64,000 bases of DNA, from NCBI GenBank assembly GCA_001598975.1, contig BBXU01000203.1, positions 1 to 64,000 of the forward strand. The letters run 5' to 3'. The stretch is from Parachlorella kessleri. Taxonomy: Eukaryota; Chlorophyta; Trebouxiophyceae; Chlorellales; Chlorellaceae. Every line of letters begins with the position of its first letter. Positions within the stretch are counted from its first letter, which is position 1. The position numbers and the translations under genes were made by a program. A model generated the notes under the pieces. The model had not been told where the DNA came from. It saw only the letters and a list, made by a program, of their open reading frames with translations, and did no database searches. Below are positions 11,951-23,481 of this stretch, piece after piece.

Positions 11951-14900
11951 ATGATGGCCAGGGAGGGAGATGCAGATGGCAGGGAGCCACTATTACGGGA
12001 CTCGAGCCTGAAGCCACGGAAGGTTTGCAACGTGGACACAGAGTCCCTGACATATAACCCTCCCACCAGCCAGTTGCGACTGCACGACCACAAGAACTGG
12101 GGTGGGAGACGCCACCTATATGGGTAAGACCTTCACAGACCTACACTCAAGCCGGCCTGCTTGGTTGGTCTACAGGTGCTCTAGCACACATCTGGGAATT
12201 AGCCAGAGTATGCTATTTGCCCATGGAACCAGTTGATGAGAGCTAGCCAGTGGTGTCACTGCCAACATCCATACAATACTTGGAAAGTTGTGCCTGTTGC
12301 AGGTATACAGGGCGCACTGCGGCGGCAAGGGTGTCCACCATCGTGTGTGGTGTGCTGATTGGCGTGACAGCGGTAAGCGTGCCTGCTGGTTGCAGCCAGG
12401 CAGCCCAGGCAGCGTTTCGACTCACTGTGGCAGCCTGACAGGCTAGCTACTCGGGTCGCCCTTGGCGGTGGCTTGCTAATCCCCTGCTGCATCCAAGCAG
12501 CCAGCAGTGCAGCCACACATCGTGGCAGCATCCACTACGTTCTGCTGTCAACTGGGCCCTCCCTGTCGCTGTCATACAGGTGGCAATTCAGGAGGGGATC
12601 GAGTATGCAGTCCACCTGCGCAATGGCCTGCTGCAGCACCTGGTCTCAGACAGCATGGCCAAGGCCCTGCTGGTGTGGGCAGCCCTGAGCGCGGGCCTGG
12701 TGGGGGCCACCGGGCTGCTGGTGCAAGTCTGTGCCCCCAAAGCAGCAGGCGCTGGTGTGACGCTCGTCATGGCCTTTCTTAATGGTGCGCCGCAGAGTTA
12801 CGAACTGCTGCCCTGATCCCTGGGATGGCGTCGGCACCGTGTCATGAGACGCAGTAGGTGGGCCGATGTGCCATGGCCCAGCCGTGCAGGGTTGTGCCGC
12901 GAAGGACCGTTGGCGAGCGTAACAGTCTAGGCTGCGAGTGTATGACACAAGAAGTGTTCGTGTTTGTTTCCGCTGGAGTACTCTATGCACTGGGAAGGGT
13001 GTCTGGTGTGCCATGTGCAGGAGTTGACATCCGGGGGCTGCTCAGCATGCCGGTGTTTGCCCTGAAGTTCGTTGGTGAGTTCCCCTGAGTGACTCCACGG
13101 GCAGATGTGCTACTGCCTAGGCCGCATGAAAGGATGGTATGATCTGACGCGGGTAGCCCATATCCCCAAATTGAGGGAATTGCCAGATGTATGGTGACAG
13201 TGCTTGTTTGTTTGGGTGAATCCCCTCGAGTTTTGTTTACCGCCATACCAGTCAGCATGCCTGAGGTCTTGGTCAGTGTCATCTAGCAGCAGGGGATGCA
13301 CACTGATGCGAGTTCATGCCTTCTGCTCCCTTTGGACAGGCCTGATTGCTAGCCGCGTGGCTGGGCTGGCTGTGGGACCAGAGGGGCCCATGGTGAGTGA
13401 CCGCACATGACATAACCAGACATAAGTGATGATGTAGGTCGCGGGGTCGGAGACTACCTTGCTGCAGCAAATGCCAGCTGTGCTGGTGGGCTCAGATAAA
13501 AAGTGGGGGTTATCAGCTTCTGCTTGCCTGCCAGCTGCATGCGGCGCTGTCTGGCGCTTGTCTGGAGCCGCTACTCGGGCGTAGTAAGGGGTAGGGTTTG
13601 GGGTGGCTGGGGTGCTGCTTGGCTAAGTGTGGCACCGCTTCTTCCTTCGCCCGCACCAGGCCTACAATATCTCTTATGGAAGGGGAGGGTTTGGGTGTCC
13701 ATGCTGCTTGCCCATTTTCTGTATCCCCCACCTCCCCGGGCTGTGGAGAGCACTGTGCCTGTAGCCTGATGGAACAAGAGCCTGGTGTCGCGCAGGTGCA
13801 CCTGGGCGCCTGCCTGGCCACCTTTGTTTGTTCCTGGGAGCCTTGTGAGTACTCCCGTGTTAGGCAGGCAGGGCCCCTTATCCCTCCGGTTTGGTGTCTG
13901 AGGATCGACCTACCTGTCTCTTCGTGCACATCTCGCACTGTCAGCTCCTGGAGTTTGGAACTTGTTGTATCCACTGGCATGCTAGTAATCTGTATGCATC
14001 TTGGCATGTCCGGCCTCTGCCATGCCATGCCTTACCAAGGAGGAGCCCTCATTGGCTGTGAGCAACGCTGCTGCTCATGCGTCGCCTTGCAGGGTTCCTC
14101 AGCAGAGCGGAGAAGAGCAACGCGCCCGGTGGCAAGCACGAAGCAGCCACCAATGGCAGCACCCACACCAACGGGTTTGCGTCATACACCAGCCTGGCCA
14201 CAGAGCCGGCCGATGACGATGATGACGTAATCGGCAGGCGGGCCAAGCAGCCTCCGCCGCTGGGGGTGGTCATGAAGAACATCGACCTTCGGGAGATGGT
14301 GTCGGCGGGGGCGGCAGCGGGCATAGCGGCCGCCTTTGGCGCCCCCATCGGCGGCGTGCTGTACTCGCTTGAGGAGGCGGCCACCCACTGGGACCGCAAA
14401 GTGGGCTGGCGCTGCTTCCTGTGCACAACAGTGGCCAGCTTCACCCTGGCGCAGCTTCACCCCAGGTGGGTATATGATACCGTGGGCAGGAGTGGTGGGA
14501 GTTGAGGGGGAGGGAGCGTCCTTCGCGAGTGTACAGTTTGAAGGTGCGGGTCATGGGAGCAAGTGCCAGTGGGGTAGCAGCGGCGGCATGGGCAGGCAGG
14601 TGTACTGTTCAGCGGGGCCATGGCTTGCCCCACCGCCTGTGCGGCCTTCGGTGTCCATGCAGTCAGAAAGTGGGACATTTGAGCGGGGGGTGTATGGCTG
14701 CCCACCGCCAGCGGGCCGCTGCAGAGCACAGCCATGTGGCCTCCTTTTGCCAGTGCCTCCTGTTGCGCTCCTCTGCTGCAGGGGCTCCTCGGGCATGCTG
14801 TCCTTCAAGGCGGACAGCCCCTACACCAACCGCCAGTGGCTGATGCAAGCGCCCTTCATCGTGCTGGTCAGCGCGGCGGGCGGCCTGCTGGGCGCGGCCT

Positions 14901-17900
14901 TCAACGTCATGCGCAAGAAGCTGTGGCCCATCCGCGCCTCGCGCAAGCGCACCGTGCTGCGCCTGGCGGAGGCGGCGGGGGTGGCGTTAGCCTCGGTGCT
15001 GCTCACCGCGGCCGTGTCGCTGACCGTAGGCAGGTGCGTGTTGCATGTCGCCTGTCGTGGTGGTAGGGTGTGGGAGAGGCTTCTCTAGAAAGCGAGTGTG
15101 CTGGCGGGGCGGTGCAGCTTTAATGGAGGCGGATATGCATTTGCTGATGGGGTGCGCAGCAGCTCAGTTCGGATTCTGGCAGGCTGGTGCTGAGAGCGTG
15201 AGGGCTGGGTTACACTCACCGGGGCTGAAGAAGTCAGTGCACCCAGCTTCTGGGCCGCTATTCAAAACCTGGCCTGCAGTACTGGGTCAGCATGTTCCCT
15301 AAGGTGTCCTGCTATGTCCCGTCCACTGTGTACAGTAACCCTCTATGTGCATGTGCTGCGCAGTAAGAGAAAGGCCACAGGAACAGTACTTGACAAGCAA
15401 TGCCAGCCTTGCACGAGTGAGGGCGGGGGGCTGTCGTTATACTTGCGCACCCAAAGAACACTCCAGGGCAACGGCTTGAAGTGTTGTCCTCCATGTTGCC
15501 TAGCTAGCCAGATCCCTAACAAAGATCCTGAAGCAGTCCAGTAGTACCCCTTCCACCTTTGGGTTGGTCCCTTTTGTGCTGCCTGCCCTGCAGGTGCCTG
15601 CCGGTGCCGGATTCCTGGGAGGATCACAAGGGCATCCAGCTCACCTGCCGGCCGGGGCAGTACAATGACCTGGCCACCGCGCTGCTCAGCTCCGATGTGT
15701 GGGTGATCCGCACGCTGCTCAACCTGGGGTCGGAGACCCTGCCCGTCAGGGAGGTGCGGAGGCTGGGGGCATGCTTTGTGCGCTGTGTGGCAGGGCATGG
15801 GTGTTAGCTTCGTCTCATGTGTTTGGGGCTCCGCTTGTGATGGCTGTCCAGTGTGCCCCTTGTTGCCAGCACGCACGGCTGTGCAGTCATGGCGCTCGCT
15901 GTCCGCCGCATGGTTCATGTACGGTCACATGGCCGGTTGTGGCCAGCAGGCACACAAATGCAGCCGTCCCTGGCAGTCGTGCAATCTTGTGCATGCACCA
16001 GGCCTCCTGCACCGCAAGCAGCATGGACCCTAACCTGCCCTGTGCGGTGGTGTGGATGTACCCCCTTGCAGACCTGCAGCCTGCTGGCTCCCTGCTATTT
16101 CAGCTGGGCCTCCCTGGCCACCCTGTCGGCCACCTACCTGGTGCTCATGGCGCTGGCCTCGTCCATTTGTGTGCCAGGGGGGCTGTTCATGCCTAGCATC
16201 ATGGTAGGTGGGTGACCTGGCAGTGCCCCGGCCCTCTGCACGGATGTTTTGTTATCCCGGCTCAAGCGTTGACAGCCGTGCATCCACTTTGCGCGGCATG
16301 TCAACCAAGTATGTCTTATATGGAGGGGAGCGGTGCCTGTATTGGGGTGTGCGCGTGAAAAGTAACTTTGGGAGAGCGGTAACAAACGCCCAAGCGCGCA
16401 TCACGTGCATGCGCGACAACTAGCTATGCATAATATGAAGTTTCAGTTTCTGCATGTCCTATCTGTACTGCAGGTGGGCGGCTCGTTTGGGGCCCTGTTT
16501 GGGTTTGCCCTCATGCAAATCCTGCCCTACAGCTGGGACATCCAACCGGGGGTGTACGCCCTGCTCTGTGCCACAGCGGTGCTGGGCGGCGTCTTCAGGA
16601 GCACCTTCTCCCTGGTGGTCATCGTGGTGGAGGGCACAAAAGGTGGGCGGCTTGGCTGTGCACATAGTTGCGGTAGTGGGCTGGTACTCAGCGTCGTCTG
16701 TGGTGGTATTTGGTATTCGGGGTGGCAGTGACTGGTCGATGGGACACTGGAACACCGGGGCATGGAGTGCTCAGGAGCGGCTTGGCGGCCGTCCAGTGGC
16801 AACTGGTTAAATGGCAGAGGTCACTACCACAACTATGTGCAGTGTTTGCGGCTTAGGGTGGCGCCTGGGCTGCGTGCCCAGGGCGTGGGTTTAGTCCAGG
16901 TTTTGGTACCCACAACCGAGCCTCGCTGCGCTCCTGCGCCGCAGGCATCGACTTCCTCTTTGGCATCATCATGGCCATCTTGATTAGCAACCTGGTGGCA
17001 AGCCGGGTGCTGCCAGATGGCGTGTATGAGAGCGAGCTGGAGAGGGACGGCACCATCTACTACCTGCGCCCAGTGAGTGCTGCGGGGGGGGGACTGTTTG
17101 CATCTGGCAGGTCCAAAAGCCAAGCTGCGCCAGGAGAGGAAGGTGTGTACTTGCTGGTTGGCTTCTGCCTGCAAGGGGCGTCGACTTACCCCACTATGGA
17201 AGTAGGTACCCTGGCTTGCCCGCTGTGTGGGTTCATTCTTGCAGGGGAGCATGGTATGTGAATGCCACTGCCAGCAAAGTGCCAGCTAGGATGCGCTGGC
17301 CACACAAATCAGATCTGATGCAAGCTTGGGGCTGTGCCTCCTGCAGGAGCCGCCCAACGCCTTGCGCAGCAAGACCGCCGCCGACATCATGGCCACGCCT
17401 GTAGTGGGCGTGGAGGCCTTGGTCCCCGTGACGGGAGTGCGGCGCTTGCTGGCTGCCACAAGCCACAACGGCTTCCCTGTCTTCAGCAACGCCGAGCCCA
17501 GGCACGTAGCCCTGGCCCTTTATTGGTTCTGATGACGGTGGTGCATGCGGCAGAAGTTGATGACGCTGTGAAGGCAGACTCTTGGCTTGATTTTCCCTGC
17601 ACTTGATACTACTGTATGTGTCCCTGACAGCCCCTGTCGAGGTGTGTCAGCGCAGGCTCGGTCCTTGTTGGCCATGTTGTCATTCTGGAAGCTGTCACAA
17701 CCTCCAGCACACGACCAAGCCACGATTTGCTGGGCATGATGGCCAGGCTGATGCTGCATTCTGTTCTTAAGTGGGTGCAGGTAACACACGCCGGAGACCT
17801 GTCCTAAGCACCTGAGCCTTGGCTGCCTGCTCTGCCCTGCAGGGACCCCGCTACTGGCATGGGCCGGCTGGATGGGTTCATATTGCGCAGCCAGCTGGAG

Positions 17901-20080
17901 GTGCTGCTGAGCAATGAGGCGTTCTGCACCGTGACAGGTGCGGAAGCGGGCATGGTCAGGTTTATTAGCATTTCGTGCCGTGTCGAAAATTATGGGCACA
18001 CCGCCGCCAGAGCTGTACCATTCTGCCAAGCGTGGGGGCTTTCTGCACTAGCATTGTCAGGCATGCTTGTGCTCACGCTTTTATGCCCGCTGCGGTGCAG
18101 GCCAGTACGTCTCCGCTCCTCCGAATCGCATATACTATGAGGCCCGCTTGCACCACGAGATGCGCGCCATGCAGCAGACAGTGGTCGGCAAGACGGAGCT
18201 CCAGCCTCTCAGGCCTGGCCTCCCTGCCTCCAGGGTTGCCAGCGGCAGCCAGCATGACGACGACTGGACACCGCCTGCTTCCCGCCTTGCCCACAGGCAA
18301 GGCAGCCTGGGCAGCACGGCTGAGCAGCCTGGTTACAAGGCCGCTTGGGAGGGGCTGCTGCCTCCAGGCATAGCAGACCCAGCAGGGTGGACGCCGCCAC
18401 CTCCTGCCGGGGAAGCAGGAGGGACGGGCGCTGCTGGCAGCAGTAACCACAATCATCACCATCATCACAACAACAACAGTAGTAACAACCAGGCCAGCCT
18501 GGGCGGCCGCACCGCTGCCGCCGAGGCGGCCGACCATGTGCTGACCCTGGAGGCAGCGGCTGCGGCAGCAGGGCTGCTTGCGTCGCCGCGGCAGCGACTG
18601 GACGCGCTGGGCCCCGCTGCGGCCGAGGAGCCTGCCGCGGTGGGCGCGGGGCTGTACCTCAACCTGGCGCCCTTCATGGATCGCGCCCCGCTGACGGCGC
18701 GCAAGGACATGCTGGGCACGGAGGTGCACCACATGTTCCTGGCCATGTCGCTGCGGCACCTGTGCGTGGTGGACAGCAGGAACTGCGTGTGCGGCATCAT
18801 CACCCGCAAGGACCTGGACCACGCGGCGGGGGAAGGCTGGTGGAGGTGGGTGGTCTCCCTCCCTTTTGGGTGTACAGCTCCGCTTGCCTTGCTTGTTGTT
18901 TGTGTTAGGTGCCTGCCGCATGCCTGCAATCGCGTATGCACTGTTGGGGGCATTCAGCCAGAACTACGTGTTGTTGTTGCAGCTTGGGTGCTCACTGGGT
19001 TGGGCAGTGGGATTTGTCCTACAAGGGGCCCTGCTCACGTGCCTAGATGGTATCCACAGCAGTGCAACGTTTGCGCCCCCCTGCAGGTTAAACAAGATCG
19101 CACCCAAGCCGGACCACAGCGAAGGCCTGCGCCGCAACCAGAGCTGGCTTGCGCTGTCGCTTGCGGCGCCGCGGCGGCTGCTGTCCTCCATACAGCAAGC
19201 CCTCAGCCCCATCACCTCCCCCTTGGCCAGCCGGCGGGGCACGCCCAGGGGTACCCCCAAGGCCAGAACGCCGAGAGACACCCCGTCTGGCACGCCGAAA
19301 GCTGGCACCACCCCACGCTCCTCCGGCAGCTCGGAAGACTTGGAGGCAGCTGTCGGCGCTCGCGGCGGCAGTGGCAGCGGCAGTGGCAAGCATGGCGGTG
19401 ACAGCAGCCTGCACCGCAGCAGCGGCAGCCCGTTCTGGCAGTCGCCAGCTGCATGGGCAGAGCAGCTGGCAGCAGAGGCAGCAGCAGAGGCGGTGGCAGA
19501 GAGCGGTGTTACGGGGCCCCTAGTGGCTGCTGCTGAGGTGGTGGTGGTGCCAGCCGATGGCTCGGCCCCTATAGCCGCCTCTTCAGGCATGCTGCCGTTC
19601 GCTGGGTCGCAGGCGCGCCAGCAGTACGGCCAGGGCGCCGCAGCAGCCAGCAGCACAGCAGGCGGCCTCAGCGGCGAGGGAAGCAGTTCCGCAGCACAGG
19701 CAGCAGCAGGCGGCCTTCCATCTGCCACCTCAGCAAGCAGCGAAGCCCCCTTACAGGGCCGCCCACCTCTGCGTCGCATCTCCCCTAAGCCTCGGCACCC
19801 CCTCTTGTCATCCTTCCCTCCCTCGTCGTCCGCAGAGGGCGCTGCCGAGGGGCCAGTGCCTCCGCTGGGCGGCCCCACGCCATTCCTGCTGTCGTCTATA
19901 GAGGAGGACCGGGAGCAGGGGGGCGACCTGCGCGCAAGCGGCGAGCTGCCGCGGTGGGCGCGCGCCGTGAGCAAGAAGTCGTCGAGGGCCCTGGAGGCGT
20001 TTGGCAGCATAGCATTTGCTGGGGAGGAGGAGGAGGAGGAGGAGTCGGGAGAGGAGGGCAGGCTGGGGTGGCAGAGCTAG
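11951..20080 (+). CDS. CLC-family chloride channel / anion-proton antiporter with CBS domains
   Basis: Membrane anion transporter of the plant-type CLC family. Sixteen exons: 11951-12123, 12303-12372, 12580-12784, 13021-13074, 13340-13392, 13795-13846, 14093-14465, 14782-15033, 15594-15753, 16072-16203, 16474-16642, 16945-17072, 17347-17501, 17843-17937, 18101-18845, 19087-20080; 1,269 residues against about 750-800 for plant CLCs. Seen: gating-glutamate motif GPEGPMVHLGA (E182), [14 protein letters not shown] (proton-pathway glutamates near 296-297), [12 protein letters not shown], and [17 protein letters not shown]. Keeping both glutamates suggests an antiporter (inference). The usual GSGIPE filter is replaced by GAGVTL (138-143). 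Two cytosolic CBS segments follow at about 608-690 and 877-935, separated by a His/Asn-rich linker, then a 330-residue Ser/Ala/Thr-Pro-rich tail absent from most relatives. The intron after 17501 appears to use a GC donor. Two ATGs begin the frame (11951 and 11954). Confidence 0.95.
18433..18500 (+). repeat. His/Asn-rich low-complexity tract in the CLC CBS linker
   Basis: Coding microsatellite of CAC/CAT and AAC triplets giving a run of histidines then asparagines with interspersed serines ([18 protein letters not shown]) inside CLC exon 15, between the two halves of the CBS pair. Likely a flexible, length-variable linker; possible metal binding by the histidines is speculation. Confidence 0.8.
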
Positions 20081-21329
20081 GGATGTTGGATGCCTCGTAG
20101 AAGTGTGTGGGACCTACATGTGTGTGGTCAAGTCCCATCTAGCTACTAATTGCTGATAACTAGCACACAGACAGGACCCGCTGTGCAGGACGATTATATG
20201 TGATATTCCTAGAGGCTGGCTTCGTTTGCTTTGCTATATCTCATCGTAATTCACCTTGAAGTTTATTTGTTTCTAAATGTCAGTGTCGAGTGTGTGCATA
20301 TGGGTGATTGTTCAAGCATCCTGCTATCCCTTGCGAAGATTTCGAGCGGTATGTAGACTGTGTATTAGCAGGATGCACTTGGCTGGTCAGTTTTGCAGGT
20401 ATAGCTGGTGTACCATGAAATATTGGGAAGGTTGGCCTTTTGATTCTTTATTGTTGCCACCTGCTAAAGCCCGTGATGCGCATTGACAATCCCTGGCACT
20501 GGGTTGTTGGAGAGGAAAGTTGTGGTTCCTGCTTGTGTGTCCAGCTTGTTCCGTTGTAATTGGAGGGTGTCTGGTCTTGCTGCAGGCAGCAGCTTATGCG
20601 CAGCACTGCTCTGGTCGGCATTGCTTCGTCGTGGCTTGGCCCATCCGTCATGCATGTCTTTGACAAGCTAGGCGGCTGCTGGTACTTGGAGTGCATTAGG
20701 CTATAGTCGCATTGGAACACAGGGTGACATCTTAGAGGTGTGTGAGGGTTGAAGCGGCTGTACGCAATTTAGACCGCCCTCGTGGGCCCGGGACTTCATC
20801 CAACCTGAGTACATTGGTTGGGTAAGGAATAGTGTAAGGAATAGTAAGGGTGGCAGGTAATGCGTAGAGAAAGTTGGGGCGGACCGTGGTGACAGAGTTG
20901 GATGCAGGTATGCTCCTGAGTTGTGCCCGAGTGCTGAGTATTGCAGGTACCAACCAACCATACGCGGGGGTAGATTATTGGCTTGGGCACCCCAGTGAGC
21001 ATCCTAGCATGTAGCCATAGGAGACCCAGGTCAACGATAACCCCTGCTGCCCCTGTTTCAACTTTCCTCCTTCCTGCCTGTTACGTGGTCGTAGCTTCGG
21101 TCTGGGAGAGACCTACTGGCTCAGCACCTCAGGCACACATGCAAAACACTGACTTCACCAACAAATGAAACTGGGACCATCACAACCTGACCCTCCAGCC
21201 AGGCTGACATACCGCCTTATAGTTCACGTTGCTTGCTCCTGTAAGTCCTCACAATCGGCTATACAATACAAACCACCTTAATCAACCATCGCGCCGTTGG
21301 CTCAGGGGCGGTCTGTGCATTACACACTA
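20081..21329. other. Convergent intergenic region, no supported gene
   Basis: About 1,250 bases between the stop codons of two converging genes (CLC on plus, unknown gene on minus), so it mostly holds their 3' UTRs. A TGTAA pentamer, the usual chlorophyte polyadenylation signal, is present at 20555-20559 and again near 20833. A short imperfect direct repeat (ggtaaggaatag, gtgtaaggaatag) lies at about 20820-20850. Short open frames here look random and are not called. Confidence 0.55.
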
Positions 21330-22731
21330 TCACTGCGCCGTCTCAAGGCTTTCCCTAGTGCACAGCTCCTCCTCACTCTTGCGCAAGGCGTCAAGGGAGG
21401 GCAGCCCATTGGCAGGCAGAAAGTGCTGCAACAGACTATACTGCTCGTCGCTGAAATTGAGGCACATCCGCATGGCCATGGCCATGGGCATGGGCACTTG
21501 CTCATTGCCTGCAGGGCATGGACCGAGCTGGTCAGCGAATGATGTGAGGTCTCACACCATACCAATGCTTGGGAAAACCACTGTGCAACTAACAACAGGA
21601 GGAGCAGTGCAGTCAGGCAGCTGCATGCATAGACACAAAAAAATGGATGGACGGTAGGACGCACCTGCCAGCACCCTGGCGCGCATTTGAGCAACTAGGC
21701 GGGCCATGACATCGCTGCTGGAGGTGGTAGCCAGCTTTGCCAGCGTCCCCACCCTCTCAGCTAGGTAGTCTCTAATGAATGCTGCACGTGGGATACACAA
21801 GTGGGGTCATACCTTGCAACTGGCCAAGCGACGCCATGGTATTATGCCTTCTGGAGGCACGGCGTTTCAGTTGACCGGCTACATGCCCTGACAAACACGC
21901 AACTTTCTGGTAGGGCTCATCGTCTTGCAGGCCTCGCCGCCTTGGGTTTGTGGCTTACCTGCGACACCCTCCTCTGTTTCACAGGCTGCTTCGAGAGCTG
22001 CCGATATCTGCTCGTGCGCGGCGGCCCGCTGCCTGCTGTCCAGCTCGTCGTAGGGTTTGTCATCCTCGCCGCTCACCATGCTAGGCCGCTTGGCTGGCAG
22101 TTGCGTAGAGGGTGGCTGGCTTGCAGCTGGGCCTGCCCCTGTGCTTTGGCTGGCTGCAAGAGTCGGTGATGCTGCTGCCACCGCTGGAGGCGCCAGCTGT
22201 GCCACTGCCGCATCGCCTGCTGGGGGCCCAGGTGTGCCCGCTGCGGCCGTGGGAGGGGCCTTAACCCCTCTCCCCTGTAGCTCGGCAAGCACTCGCTTTA
22301 CCATCTCCTCACGGTCAGACCCAGAGAGGTTGTCAAGCCCATGCAGAGCCGTCTCAAGCCCAGTCCAGACGCGTGCTTGGCGCTCGTTGAGACATGCAGG
22401 AGCGGCCGCAGCGTGCGCAGCAGCAGCATGTCCCTGCAGGTTTTCTGCTTGGTTCTTTCTATAGCTGCTGCCTTTTATCCGCCTCGGTTTCTTATCCTGG
22501 AAAGGGAGCACTGGCAGTGGCTTTGCAACTCGCACTTCGCCCGTTACAGGGTACCCAGGCGTGCTGTGGCAACACGTGCATAACATCACTAACCTTAAGC
22601 CCCGCGGGCCTGCCCAGCTTTTTGGTTGAAGTGAGCTTGCGTTTGGGCACAAGCCCAGGGGTGGACCAGCCCCCGGGGTACTTGTGAGCCAGTCTAGCCG
22701 ACCTGGTGGGCTCTGGCCCACCCTGCTCCAT
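21330..22731 (-). CDS. Protein of unknown function, helical, low-complexity
   Basis: Not recognised. Four minus-strand exons (22731-22594, 22496-21959, 21781-21665, 21508-21330) join with consistent phase to 323 residues ending at a stop. The N terminus is basic (KRKLTSTKKLGRPAG, then DKKPRRIKGSSYRKNQ), which could be a nuclear localisation signal. A predicted helix follows (ARVWTGLETALHGLDNL, REEMVKRVLAELQ), then an Ala/Pro-rich stretch, a Glu/Ala-rich helix (RAAAHEQISAALEAACETEE), a further helix (AAFIRDYLAERVGTLAKL) and a compact C terminus (NFSDEQYSLLQHFLPANGLP). A second in-frame ATG at 22743 would add four residues. It is divergent from the PKS, sharing a 750-base upstream region. No function is inferred. 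Confidence 0.72.
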
Positions 22732-23481
22732 GGTGCGGCTCACGCAGCCTACTTATTCGCACCAACACCTGCTTCAAGTCGGTCCCGACAGTCGTTCAAT
22801 ACAATTCACAGAAGTTAGAGGAGCTGCGCTTGCAGAAAATTTGAATCCTATGTGCCTCCGAGACCGTGATCACACACACTGATAACAAAAATGATTCTCT
22901 TACAGCGAGATAGCTCAGCCCGGGCAAGAGTTTGAAAAGACTTGGGTCAACAAGGGTACCCGATACCCGCAGGATCCGCATGTAGGCCAGTGTCCATCCG
23001 AACGATACGTCGACGGGACTACTTACTAGACTTACGTCTCATCATTGCTCACTATACAGTCTTAAAAAAAGAAAAAAAAAGTTTTCAACGGAGTTGCCGC
23101 GACGAATGGAAGGTGAACCGGTGTACTCGAGAACTCCAAGGTCAGCAGGCACAGCAGGAAAGCCGGAAGCTTGGCTCATGTGGACTGCCTGCGACACTAA
23201 GAAAACACACCACACCGGTACAAGGCATGATCAGCGGCAGTGCTGATACATTAATAGCGCTCAGAAAGTTTCGATTTGACTGCATGGCCGGGTGTCGGCA
23301 GTAACTGCTGGGCCTTGGACGCTTCATAACGTGAGCAGCCGACTGATCAGGCTTCCTGAAGCCTATTGTAACCCCCATCAGGTGCTGTTGTGTTCATGGC
23401 TAGACCTCTACATTGATCTCAACCCGGCGCACCGCCTGACGTTATACCGCAGGCTGAGCGTACGAGGACACTTTTCCAGCG
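22732..23481. promoter_or_regulatory. Divergent upstream region of the PKS and the unknown gene
   Basis: This 750-base region lies between two divergent start codons (22731 minus, 23482 plus) and should carry the promoters and 5' UTRs of both genes. It is more AT-rich than the flanking coding DNA and contains an A-rich tract at about 23064-23091. No TATA box at a convincing distance and no obvious inverted repeats were seen. Its regulatory role is inferred from layout. Confidence 0.5.

Noticed and set aside
12700..12784. Calling the CLC a nitrate transporter
   Set aside because: The GPGIP signature of nitrate-preferring plant CLCs is absent; the GAGVT variant does not allow a substrate call.
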